The notes below the pieces were generated by a model. The model did no database searches and had not been told where the DNA came from. It was given only the letters and a program-made list of their open reading frames with translations. DNA of 64,000 nt from assembly GCA_027051905.1 (NCBI GenBank), contig JALUGO010000012.1:1-64000 (forward strand), written 5' to 3'. How positions within the stretch are numbered: position 1 is the first letter of the stretch; each line of letters starts with the position of its first letter. Shown one piece after another: positions 35,060 through 43,219 of this stretch. The stretch is from Desulfurobacteriaceae bacterium. Lineage in GTDB: Bacteria > Aquificota > Aquificia > Desulfurobacteriales > Desulfurobacteriaceae. The position numbers and the translations under genes are program-made.

Positions 35060-35558
35060 TCTCTTCCTCTAAGCTGATTTCCGGGAGCTCTGATAGTGAA
35101 TTTAGTCCAAAGTGGTAAAGGAAGCTGTCTGTTGTTCTGTAAAGTTTCGGTCTGCCGGGAGTGGGAGCTCTCCCTGCAACCTCAATCAGCCCTTTCTCAA
35201 GGAGCGATTTTATGGCACCGTCGGGGTTCTGCCCCCTTATCATGGCGATCTCTTTTTTGGTTATTGGCTGCCTGTAAGCGATAATTGCAAGGACTTCAAG
35301 AAGATGTCTTGAGAGTTTTACAGGTCTGTCTTCCACGAACTCTTTGAGGTCAAAGGAGAGGTCTGGAGCTGTAAAGAACCTGTATCCGCCGGCAACCTCC
35401 TTTAGAACTATCCCTCTATCCCTGAACTCCTCTTTAAGCTCTTTCAGTATCTCCTCTACCGTTTCAAGGGGAATTTTCAGCTTTTCCGAGAGCTCTGCCG
35501 GCTTAACAGGCTCCTGAGAAAGGAAAATTGCTGCTTCTAACAGTCTCTTTTCCCGCAT
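35034..35558 (-). CDS. scpB: Segregation and condensation protein B
   Basis: A 174-residue winged-helix protein of the SMC-kleisin complex. The family signature H-L-L-E-V-L-A-I-I-A-Y-R-Q-P-I-T-K-K-E-I lies near 84-103 and R-G-x-N-P-D-G-A-I-K-S-L follows. scpA and smc are not in this window. It overlaps murG by 22 bases and sits inside the cell-wall unit. Confidence 0.95.
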   Translation of the reverse strand: MREKRLLEAAIFLSQEPVKPAELSEKLKIPLETVEEILKELKEEFRDRGIVLKEVAGGYRFFTAPDLSFDLKEFVEDRPVKLSRHLLEVLAIIAYRQPITKKEIAMIRGQNPDGAIKSLLEKGLIEVAGRAPTPGRPKLYRTTDSFLYHFGLNSLSELPEISLEEEIGESSGSG

Positions 35559-36631
35559 ACTATCTCTACTATCTCCTCTGTGGCATTGGGTTTTGAAAAG
35601 GAGAGAAAGTTGTTCCTTAGCCTTTGTGAGTCAATTATACTAAAGAGAAGGTTCTCAACGATTTCCACTGCTTCTTTTGGGGAGAGCTCCCCCTGCTCCC
35701 TGTAAACGGCAGCTCCTATACTGCTCAGAAATTGTGCGTTCTTCAGCTGATGGTTATCTGCCGCAAAGGGATAGGGAATAAAGAGAGTGGGAACTCCAAA
35801 GAGCGAGAGCTCCGAAATCGCCAGAGCTCCAGCCCTTGAAACGGCAGCATCTGCCACAGAGTAGAGCTCCCACACCCTTTCATAAAAAGGAAAAACCCTC
35901 GCATCGATGCTGTTTTCCCTGTAAACCTCTCTGAGTTTCTCTTCTTCTTTAGATTTTCCCGTTATGTGAACAATCTGAACGTTGAGTTCCTTAAGGAGGG
36001 GAGCTCCCTCCACAAAGAGCCTGTTTATCCAGAGAGCTCCCTGACTGCCGCCCATTACCAGGAGGGTCTTCCTTTTCTCTGAAAACCCCAGTCTCTTTAG
36101 TGTTTCTCTCCTTAACGTTTCCCTGTTTCTGGAAGCGTTTACCACCTCTTTCCTTACGGGATTTCCCGTGAAGAGGGTTTTTCCTTTAAGGAAATCGGAG
36201 GCTGCAGGAAACCCTAAAAACGAACAGCGTGAAAACCCAGAGAGAAACCTGTTTACCCTGCCAGGAACGGAGTTCTGCTCCTGAACGAAAAGGGGAATTC
36301 CCCTGAAGTAGGAAGCAGCCCCCGAAGGTAAGGAGGCGTAGCCTCCGAAGACGATGGCCGCATCTGGTTCAAAACGGGGGAGCTCCCCTATCAGCTTCAC
36401 AGTTGATGAGAGGAGCTTAAAGGCTGATAAGAAACCCCTTATACCTCTTCCAACAACTCCAGAAACATCAAGTAGCAGCCTCTTTTCTGCTGGAAAACCC
36501 AGAGTGTTCTCTATTCCGTTTGTGGTTCCGACGTAGAGGACTGAGTGGCCTTTCTCTATCAGGGAGGAGGCAACGGCAAGGGCTGGAAAGTAGTGCCCTC
36601 CCGTTCCCCCGCCGGCAATCAGAAATCTCAA
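35537..36631 (-). CDS. murG: UDP-GlcNAc:undecaprenyl-PP-MurNAc-pentapeptide transferase
   Basis: A 364-residue GT-B glycosyltransferase that makes lipid II on the inner face of the membrane. G-G-G-T-G-G-H-Y-F-P-A at 7-17 is the first glycine loop, E-Q-N-S-V-P-G-R-V-N near 118, M-G-G-S-Q-G-A near 193 and the UDP-GlcNAc site S-R-A-G-A-L-A-I-S-E near 264. The start overlaps ftsW by four bases. Confidence 0.96.
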   Translation of the reverse strand: MRFLIAGGGTGGHYFPALAVASSLIEKGHSVLYVGTTNGIENTLGFPAEKRLLLDVSGVVGRGIRGFLSAFKLLSSTVKLIGELPRFEPDAAIVFGGYASLPSGAASYFRGIPLFVQEQNSVPGRVNRFLSGFSRCSFLGFPAASDFLKGKTLFTGNPVRKEVVNASRNRETLRRETLKRLGFSEKRKTLLVMGGSQGALWINRLFVEGAPLLKELNVQIVHITGKSKEEEKLREVYRENSIDARVFPFYERVWELYSVADAAVSRAGALAISELSLFGVPTLFIPYPFAADNHQLKNAQFLSSIGAAVYREQGELSPKEAVEIVENLLFSIIDSQRLRNNFLSFSKPNATEEIVEIVCGKRDC

Positions 36632-37800
36632 TCTGCATACCTCCCTTTACCAAGGAGCTTTATAGAAACCTTGGATTCAGGGGGTAGGTGTCTGGCTATG
36701 CTCATTAGAACGCCAACCGCTAAGAAAGAGGAGATGAGGGAGCTCCCTCCCATACTCATAAAAGGGAGTGTAATTCCCGTAGTCGGAACAAGACCTATGT
36801 TCACTCCCATGTGGACTACCGCCTGTAGAAAGATGTAGAGTGTAAGCCCTAAGGCCATATACTTCCCAACCTGTTCATCTGTCCTGTCGGCTATCGAGAG
36901 GCCGGCGTAGAGGATGAGGAGGTAGATAAGGAGAACGAAGATTGTTCCCAGAGCTCCAATCTCTTCTGCTATGTGGGCAAACATAAAGTCGCTGAATGCA
37001 AAGGTTAGGAACTGAAACTTTGACATAACGCCGTTTCCTATTCCCATTCCTGTTAATCCGCCCTTTGCAAAGGCCACAAATGCCTGAACCAGCTGGTAGC
37101 TGCTGTATTTCCCTCCCGTCTGCATGTAGGCCTCAGGATTAAAAAGCATCTTTATCCTCATAAGCCTGTAAGGAGCCGTTATTATTGCCACGGTAAACAG
37201 AACAAGCCCTCCGGCTGCCGGGTAGAGGATGTATTTAAGGTCAAGCCCCGTTATGAAAAGGATGGCAAAGACTGAGATTGTTAGAATCATTGCTGAGCCG
37301 AGGTCTCCCTCTGCGAGTATCAGAAGGTCTGGAATGAACAGTCCAAACGTTATAAACGCTAGGAAAAACTTAAAGTTCCTCTTTATGTCATACCACTTGT
37401 AGCTTATGTAGGCAGAGTCGAAGATGATTATCAGAATTTTTGCAAGCTCTGCCGGCTGAAATGAAACGCCTCCCACTATTATCCAGCTCTTTGAGTTGTT
37501 TATCTCTTTTCCGAAGAGTAAAACGGCCACAAGGAGGAAAATAGCTGTAAGGTAAATTCCCCAGAGAAACCGTTTAGTTGCAAATTTCCTGTAATCGATA
37601 AACCTGTATATGAGGAGAGCAGTTAATACTCCGATTACAAGGGCTATCGACTGTTTCAGTGCAAACGCGTATGGGGGAGCTCCACACCTTACACACCAGA
37701 AGTAGCTTCCCGTGTAGACGAAAACCAGCCCTAACAGTGAGAGGAGGAGGGAGCTCCCGAATATCAGCCAGCCGTAAAACTCCTTAACTCTCACTTTCAA
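36628..37800 (-). CDS. ftsW: SEDS peptidoglycan polymerase FtsW
   Basis: A 390-residue membrane protein with about ten segments. The conserved SEDS blocks are present: S-F-Q-P-A-E-L-A-K near 130, A-E-G-D-L-G-S-A-M near 185, and near the end G-L-V-P-T-T-G-I-T-L-P-F-M-S-M-G-G-S-S. Being encoded between murD and murG fits FtsW rather than RodA. It overlaps murD by 17 bases. Confidence 0.94.
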   Translation of the reverse strand: MKVRVKEFYGWLIFGSSLLLSLLGLVFVYTGSYFWCVRCGAPPYAFALKQSIALVIGVLTALLIYRFIDYRKFATKRFLWGIYLTAIFLLVAVLLFGKEINNSKSWIIVGGVSFQPAELAKILIIIFDSAYISYKWYDIKRNFKFFLAFITFGLFIPDLLILAEGDLGSAMILTISVFAILFITGLDLKYILYPAAGGLVLFTVAIITAPYRLMRIKMLFNPEAYMQTGGKYSSYQLVQAFVAFAKGGLTGMGIGNGVMSKFQFLTFAFSDFMFAHIAEEIGALGTIFVLLIYLLILYAGLSIADRTDEQVGKYMALGLTLYIFLQAVVHMGVNIGLVPTTGITLPFMSMGGSSLISSFLAVGVLMSIARHLPPESKVSIKLLGKGRYAD

Positions 37801-39031
37801 CCCCTTCCTCCAGTTTTTTTACTTCCTTTATAAAGGCTTTTCCCCTCTCTTCAAAGTTTCTGAACATGTCAAAACTTGCACAGCCCGGAGAGAGAAGAAC
37901 GGTATCTCCCGGCTCCGCAGACTCAAAAGCCATTCTTACAGCCTCTTCCATTGAAGAAACCTTTCTAATGGAAACAACGTCTTTAAAAGTCTCTGCAAGA
38001 ACGTCTGCCGTCTCTCCCATAACCACCATGAACTTTACCCTTTCTCTGACAGTTTCCCGCAGGTATCCAAAGTCAAGTCCCTTGTCGCTTCCTCCCGCTA
38101 TTAAAACGATGTTCTTAAAGCTCTCCAGGGCTTTTTTAAGGGAATCAGGGTTTGTTGACTTGGAGTCGTTGATGAAATCTATCCCCCTTATCGTTGCAAC
38201 TTTTTCTGTCCTGTGGGGAAGACCCCTGAAGGCCTTTAATCCCTTTGTTATCTCCTCTTCAGAAAGTCCTAAAACAGAGAGAATCAGAGCTGCAGCAATG
38301 TAGTTCTCCTCGTTGTGGATGCCCTTCAGGGGGAGCTCCGCCAGCGGAATTTCTGCTTTCCCATCTACAACTATTCTGTTCCCTTTAATGTAGGCGTCGG
38401 CTGTATCTTTTCTGCTGAAAAAGAGAATGTTGTTTCCCTTTACTTTTTTGAGCTCCGGGTCGTCTAAGTTGAGAACGATCAGGTCTGAGTGTTTTATCAG
38501 CTTGAGTTTTGCATTTACGTATTCTGAGAAGTTTTCATACCTGTTCATGTGGTCGGGAGTGATGTTAAGAATAGCGGAGACGCTGGATTTAAAAGATTTC
38601 AGGTCTTCTATCTGAAAGGATGAAAGTTCTAACACCGATATTGAGTCTCTTTCTGTTTTTAGTGCGAACTCGGAAAAGGGAATTCCGTAGTTTCCCCCGA
38701 TGAACGATTTGTAACCGTTGGCTTTCAGTGAGTAGTGGACGACTGCTGTGGTTGTGCTCTTTCCGTTTGTTCCTGTGATTGAAACGATTGTTCCCCGGGA
38801 GAAGCGGAAGGCAAGTTCGATTTCGCCGAGGATCGGGACGGTTTTTGCCTTTAATAATTGTAAAATTTTATGGTTAACAGGAAACCCAGGAGACTTAACA
38901 GCAAAATCAAAAGCAGATAGGTCAGGCTCACCATCCCCATCCTGGTAGAAAGAGAACGAAAACCCCAACTCCTTTAAAAGAGCGGCAACACCCTGCCCGC
39001 TTACACCTCTACCTAAAATAAGAGCCTTCAA
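37784..39031 (-). CDS. murD: UDP-N-acetylmuramoylalanine--D-glutamate ligase
   Basis: A 415-residue Mur ligase. I choose the TTG at 39031 (LKALILGRGVSG), eight bases after GGAGG, because the Rossmann-like start matches MurD and an upstream in-frame extension of 60 codons looks non-coding and would run across the divergent peptidase start. The ATP loop GTNGKS is at 87-92. Near residue 195, H-M-N-R-Y follows T-P-D-H. It heads the minus-strand half of the division cluster. Confidence 0.94.
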   Translation of the reverse strand: MKALILGRGVSGQGVAALLKELGFSFSFYQDGDGEPDLSAFDFAVKSPGFPVNHKILQLLKAKTVPILGEIELAFRFSRGTIVSITGTNGKSTTTAVVHYSLKANGYKSFIGGNYGIPFSEFALKTERDSISVLELSSFQIEDLKSFKSSVSAILNITPDHMNRYENFSEYVNAKLKLIKHSDLIVLNLDDPELKKVKGNNILFFSRKDTADAYIKGNRIVVDGKAEIPLAELPLKGIHNEENYIAAALILSVLGLSEEEITKGLKAFRGLPHRTEKVATIRGIDFINDSKSTNPDSLKKALESFKNIVLIAGGSDKGLDFGYLRETVRERVKFMVVMGETADVLAETFKDVVSIRKVSSMEEAVRMAFESAEPGDTVLLSPGCASFDMFRNFEERGKAFIKEVKKLEEGVESES

Positions 39032-39060
39032 AATCCGTTTCCTCCACGGTTTTTCTAAAG

Positions 39061-39066
39061 TATAAT
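39061..39066 (+). promoter_or_regulatory. -10 element TATAAT seven bases before the M16 peptidase start
   Basis: A perfect -10 hexamer ends seven bases before the ATG at 39074, and the intervening TTCCGCC has no Shine-Dalgarno. As at prmC, transcription from this box would yield a leaderless message. The -35 region is weak. Confidence 0.5.
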
Positions 39067-39073
39067 TTCCGCC

Positions 39074-40279
39074 ATGCCAGAGGTAAAGAAGCTGAAGAAC
39101 GGAATTCGGGTAGTAGTCAAGGAGAGGAGAGACCTCCTCTCGGCAACCGTATCGGTATGGGTAAAGGCAGGAGCAGCCTACGAGAGGGAGGATGAGAGGG
39201 GTATCGCCCACTTCTTAGAGCACATTGTGTTCAACGGAAGCGAGAACTTCCCGGAAGGGGAGGCCGACAGGGTTATAGAGGAAGCTGGAGGGGAGCTAAA
39301 CGCCGCAACCTCTTACGACTACACATACTACTACGCCAACCTGCCGGCAGAACACTACGAGACAGCCCTATCTGTCCTCTCTGACCTCACGCTACGCCCC
39401 CTGATAGACAGGAAACACGTTGAGAAAGAGATACCGATAGTTTTAGAGGAGATAGCCCGGAGTAGAGACAACCCCCACGAGGTCTTTACAGAGGAGTTCC
39501 TGAAACGGCTCTACAAAAGGGCTCCATACAGGCTTCCAATATTAGGGTTTGAGGAGACAGTTAAGAGTTTTACGGCAGAAAAGGTAAAGGATTTCTACCA
39601 GCGGCTCTACACCCCCGACAGAATAGTCGTTGTCGTTGAGGGAAACGTTGAAAAAGAGAAGGTTTTTGAAAAAACAGAAGAGCTCTTTGGTTGGCTGAAG
39701 AGGGAAAAAGAGGAGATTTCGCCGGAAGAGGAAGGAGACACCTCAACGGGGGGAACATTCACTATGGAACACCCTGCCGTGGAGCTCCCCTACCTCCTCA
39801 TAGGCTGGAAGCTCCCGCCGGCAGGAAGGCACGACATCTACTACGACATCTTAGATGCCCTCCTTTCGCTGGGAAGGAGCTCCCTCCTTTTCAGGGAACT
39901 CCGGGAAAAGGGAATCGTCTACTCGGCATCGTCAAACTACCAGAACCTAATTTTAGGAGCCAACTTCACAGTTGGAGCACTTACAGAAAAGGTAGAGGAG
40001 GCCGTAAAAGCGGTAAAAGAGCTGTGTGGAAAGGTTCTGGAAGTTGACCAGGAAGAGTTTGAAACTGCAAAGAGGAAACTCTACCGAACGGAGCTTTTCG
40101 GCAGAGAAGTGGGAGAGGCCGAGGCCGACAGCCTCGGGTTTGCCGTTGCCGTTATGGACGACATAGGCTACTCAACAGAGTTTTTGAGAGACCTTGAAAC
40201 AGCTGATATTCACAGTTTTAAAAAATTCGTCGAGTTTTTACTAAAGGAACCTTTAATCGGCATTTTACTTCCTTCTTAA
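39074..40279 (+). CDS. M16 family zinc peptidase (processing-peptidase-like)
   Basis: A 401-residue inverzincin. The zinc motif H46-F-L-E49-H50 is followed by a Glu pair (E125/E126 in PIVLEEI) at the expected distance. G-G-E-L-N-A-A-T-S near 73 is also typical. The C-terminal half is the usual inactive pseudo-repeat with H-P-A-V-E-L-P-Y. Single-chain M16 proteins of this size act as dimers on short peptides or signal sequences. It is transcribed divergently from murD across 42 bases, probably without a leader. Confidence 0.93.
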   Translation: MPEVKKLKNGIRVVVKERRDLLSATVSVWVKAGAAYEREDERGIAHFLEHIVFNGSENFPEGEADRVIEEAGGELNAATSYDYTYYYANLPAEHYETALSVLSDLTLRPLIDRKHVEKEIPIVLEEIARSRDNPHEVFTEEFLKRLYKRAPYRLPILGFEETVKSFTAEKVKDFYQRLYTPDRIVVVVEGNVEKEKVFEKTEELFGWLKREKEEISPEEEGDTSTGGTFTMEHPAVELPYLLIGWKLPPAGRHDIYYDILDALLSLGRSSLLFRELREKGIVYSASSNYQNLILGANFTVGALTEKVEEAVKAVKELCGKVLEVDQEEFETAKRKLYRTELFGREVGEAEADSLGFAVAVMDDIGYSTEFLRDLETADIHSFKKFVEFLLKEPLIGILLPS

Positions 40280-40281
40280 AC

Positions 40282-41250
40282 TTACCGCTCCAATTTTTCA
40301 AGAAGTTTCTTCACCAGAATTTCAACGTATCTGTTTCCCTCAACACACTCAATCCACTCCTGAGAGATAGATGTAATTCCGAGATATCCTCCCACAAGCG
40401 TTCCAGTTATAAAGGCAATCGCATCTGTGTCTCCCCCAAAATCCCCATAGGAATTAACAGCAGTAAGAACTGCCTTTTTAAAAGAAACTGCATTTTTCAG
40501 GGCTACGTAAAGGGCAAAAGAAAAAGCTTCAGGAGCAAAACTTCCATTTCCAAGAAGAAGAAGCACATCATCTAAACCTTTCGTTTCCTTTTCAACTGCC
40601 TGGTGAAGAAGGTCAAGGTATGATCGAACCATTGGCGTCTGGGCAAACTCTCTAAGAATCTCAATAAATCCCACCTGATCCTCTTTACTGTTAAAAATGA
40701 CCCTTCCTCCAATAACCTCCGAAACAGCAACGGCAAGAATCCCTCCGGTATCAACAAGAGCTTCATCATCGTGGGTTATAGAGGCTATGTATCTTCCCTC
40801 TGAATAGGCATCATAACTGCTGTCCCATCTGAAGATACCGGCAGCAGCAGAGGGAATAGCACCGTCTATATCGCAGGCCTTAACCCTCGCTTCATCAGGT
40901 TCAAGCCCTGCAGCGTAAGAGAGGGCAGCGTTAATGTGGGAACCGGCAGGATACCTGTGGGATTTCTCGTCTTTTACCCACTCAACAAGTTTTTCTATGT
41001 AAAGATTTTCATCAAAGTATCCCTTCTCCGCATAAACCTCAAGCGCCATCAGGAAAATCTGAGACTCGTGGGAATACTGTCCTTTTTTAAGGTAAGGACA
41101 TACAGACAGAGGTGAAGGCTCCCTGAAGTCCAGTATGGGACCTCCATAAGCCCTCTTTACCGTTTCCCTGTCCATCTCCTCAACAAGGGTTCCAAGGGCA
41201 TCTCCTATAATTCCACCGAATACGCTACCCTTAACTTTTTCTTCTAACAT
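40282..41250 (-). CDS. ADP-ribosylglycohydrolase family protein with altered metal site
   Basis: A 322-residue all-helical protein. G-S-V-F-G-G-I-I-G-D-A-L-G (8-20), I-T-H-D-D-E near 158 and G-G-D-T-D-A-I-A near 272 are DraG/ARH hallmarks. The first metal-binding motif, normally S/T-D-D-T, reads S-H-E-S (60-63) here. The two Asp that help coordinate the Mg pair are therefore His and Glu. It may bind metal differently or hydrolyse another substrate. It has AGGAGG before the ATG and is divergent from the GltD-like gene. Confidence 0.85.
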   Translation of the reverse strand: MLEEKVKGSVFGGIIGDALGTLVEEMDRETVKRAYGGPILDFREPSPLSVCPYLKKGQYSHESQIFLMALEVYAEKGYFDENLYIEKLVEWVKDEKSHRYPAGSHINAALSYAAGLEPDEARVKACDIDGAIPSAAAGIFRWDSSYDAYSEGRYIASITHDDEALVDTGGILAVAVSEVIGGRVIFNSKEDQVGFIEILREFAQTPMVRSYLDLLHQAVEKETKGLDDVLLLLGNGSFAPEAFSFALYVALKNAVSFKKAVLTAVNSYGDFGGDTDAIAFITGTLVGGYLGITSISQEWIECVEGNRYVEILVKKLLEKLER

Positions 41251-41299
41251 TTTTCCTCCTGATTTACAGCTCCTATAATTCTATTTCCGAGGAGAAAAT

Positions 41300-42739
41300 A
41301 TGGAACCGGACAGAAAAATTGCACTGAAGGCCTATGAAATTCTTAAAAGGAAGAGAAGAAACTTCCTGCTCTCCGTAGCTGTTCCAGGGTTGGGGCAGGT
41401 AGCAGAGGGAAGAGTTCTTACAGGAACTTCCATTTTTTCTATCTTCTCTTTCCCCTTTTACTACTGGTATCTGCTGGGGTTTGATTTCAACTACGGTTCC
41501 GTAACACTGTTAGGAGCCCAGTCTCTACTCTACGGACTTCAACTTTTAGATGCCAAAAAGGGAGTCAGCAGAGAAACCTCTCCCTGTGAAGACTTCTGCC
41601 CTGCGGGAGTAAAGGTTCCAACCTTTATGGCCTTCTGTGAAGAGGGGAATTTCGAGGAAGGACTTGGAACGTTTTTTCTCTCTTCTCCCTTCCCATTTAC
41701 CCTTGGGGAACTCTGCCCGGCACCGTGTGAGGAGAAGTGCGGTATTCTACCGGAAAGGCCTCTGAGAATCAGAGAAGTCCACAGAGAAATGGCAAAGATA
41801 GTCTTAGAAAACCTGCCCTTAAAGGAGAGAGAACCTTTCTTCCCGGAAACAGACAGGAGAGTAGCAGTCATAGGGGGCGGCCTTGCCGGAATTACAGTTG
41901 CCTACTACCTCTCCTCCTGTGGCGTTCAGGTAGACCTGTTTGAGAAAGAAGAGAAATTAGGGGGAATAATCAACTACATACCCGACTTTAAGTTCGACAG
42001 AAAAACCGTGGAAAAAGAGATAGCCTATGCAACCTCCTTTAGAAACCTGAGGATTTTTACCGGTAGAGAAGTTAGGGAACCACTGAATGAATACGACGCC
42101 GTTGTAATCAGCGTTGGCGCCCAGCTGGAAAAGAGACTCGAGGGCGTTGAAGGAGAAAACGTTATCTACCCGTTGAGCTTTCTGAAAAACCCACCGGAAG
42201 TGAAGGGAAAAAGAGTTGCAGTTGTGGGAGCGGGGGACACTGCCATTGACGTCGCAAGGCTTGGAGTGAGGCTGGGAGCCGACGTTTTCGTCTTTTACAG
42301 GGGAGATGCTGAAGGAATAAGGGCACAGAAAAAGGAGCTCTCAGCTGCAGTTAAAGAGGGGGTTAAAGTTTATACAAATTGTTCCATTGAAGAGGTTAAA
42401 GGAACGGAGTTAAAACTCTCCTGTGGCAGTTTCAGTTTCGACTACCTGATTCCGGCGGTAGGTTTTGAGGTGGACAGAGAGCTACTTAAAAAACTCTCTT
42501 CCGGGGAAAACAGCTTCATTACCGGAGACGCCGCTGCAGGGATGAGCACCTTTGTTGAAGCTTGTGGCAAAGCCAGAAAAACGGCAGCAGAGGTATTGAA
42601 AAAGCTAAAACTCTCCGACAGAGCATGGTTTACTATCGATATTTACAGGGGAAAACCTGCAAAGGTTTCAGGTTCAAACCTCTTCGTTGTCTCAGAGAGC
42701 TCCCTCTGTCAGCACTGCGGAATAAAGGTAAAGAGTTAG
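41300..42739 (+). CDS. Membrane-anchored GltD/DPYD-like FAD oxidoreductase
   Basis: A 479-residue apparent fusion. Residues 1-85 form a basic start and two or three hydrophobic segments (about 22-32, 43-60, 68-83). Then comes a partial iron-sulfur region: C96-x3-C100-P and C139-P-A-P-C143-x3-C147. The first half of the usual GltD cluster (C-x2-C-G-x3-C) is missing. FAD loop I-G-G-G-L-A-G (191-197) and NAD(P) loop V-G-A-G-D-T-A-I-D-V-A-R (about 306-317) are intact, with T-G-D-A-A-A-G. A C-x2-C pair ends the protein. It may pass electrons between NAD(P)H and a membrane partner. It follows a TATAAT box and GAGGAG. Confidence 0.8.
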   Translation: MEPDRKIALKAYEILKRKRRNFLLSVAVPGLGQVAEGRVLTGTSIFSIFSFPFYYWYLLGFDFNYGSVTLLGAQSLLYGLQLLDAKKGVSRETSPCEDFCPAGVKVPTFMAFCEEGNFEEGLGTFFLSSPFPFTLGELCPAPCEEKCGILPERPLRIREVHREMAKIVLENLPLKEREPFFPETDRRVAVIGGGLAGITVAYYLSSCGVQVDLFEKEEKLGGIINYIPDFKFDRKTVEKEIAYATSFRNLRIFTGREVREPLNEYDAVVISVGAQLEKRLEGVEGENVIYPLSFLKNPPEVKGKRVAVVGAGDTAIDVARLGVRLGADVFVFYRGDAEGIRAQKKELSAAVKEGVKVYTNCSIEEVKGTELKLSCGSFSFDYLIPAVGFEVDRELLKKLSSGENSFITGDAAAGMSTFVEACGKARKTAAEVLKKLKLSDRAWFTIDIYRGKPAKVSGSNLFVVSESSLCQHCGIKVKS

Positions 42740-42799
42740 TGAAACTTAACGGAGTTAGGAATATATTTAAGCCGCAAAAGGCAATAAGAGAGGAAAAGA

Positions 42800-43219
42800 A
42801 TGGAAGAGAAGTTAGCTCCAAGGCTCGAAGACTACCTTGAAACGATATACCTCCTGGAGAGGGAAAACAGGGTTGCACGGGTAAAGGAGATAGCTCAGGC
42901 GAGAAACGTAAAAATGCCAACAGTTACAGAGGTTCTGAAGAGACTATCGGAAAAGGGATACATAAAGTATGAACCTTACGGCTATGTAAGCACCACTGAA
43001 AAGGGAAAAGCCTACGCCAGAGAGCTCTACAAAAAGCACAGAGTTTTAATAGAGTTTTTCGAAAAAATTCTCAAACTTCCACCTGATGTTGCTGAAAAGG
43101 AAGGTTGCCTTGTGGAACACCACCTTTCAGACGAAACGGTAAAGAGAATAGAAGAGCTAACTCAATACCTGGCGGAAAAGGGCATAAACCCCTTTGGAGA
43201 TGGAAATGGTAGCAGTTGA
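42800..43219 (+). CDS. DtxR/MntR-family metal-dependent regulator
   Basis: A 139-residue winged-helix regulator: E-D-Y-L-E-T-I-Y-L-L-E at the start, the recognition helix M-P-T-V-T-E-V-L-K-R-L near 37-47, and H-H-L-S-D-E-T near 115 in the metal-binding dimerisation domain. It has no C-terminal SH3-like (FeoA) domain, as in MntR-like forms. It regulates iron or manganese homeostasis genes that are not in this window. Its end overlaps mqnE; co-transcription of a metal regulator with menaquinone genes is odd. Confidence 0.9.
   Translation: MEEKLAPRLEDYLETIYLLERENRVARVKEIAQARNVKMPTVTEVLKRLSEKGYIKYEPYGYVSTTEKGKAYARELYKKHRVLIEFFEKILKLPPDVAEKEGCLVEHHLSDETVKRIEELTQYLAEKGINPFGDGNGSS

Noticed and set aside
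37784-39211. MurD extended to 39211
   Set aside because: The 60 extra codons have no family similarity, cover the divergent promoter and overlap the M16 gene. A TTG at 39031 with GGAGG fits the MurD start.
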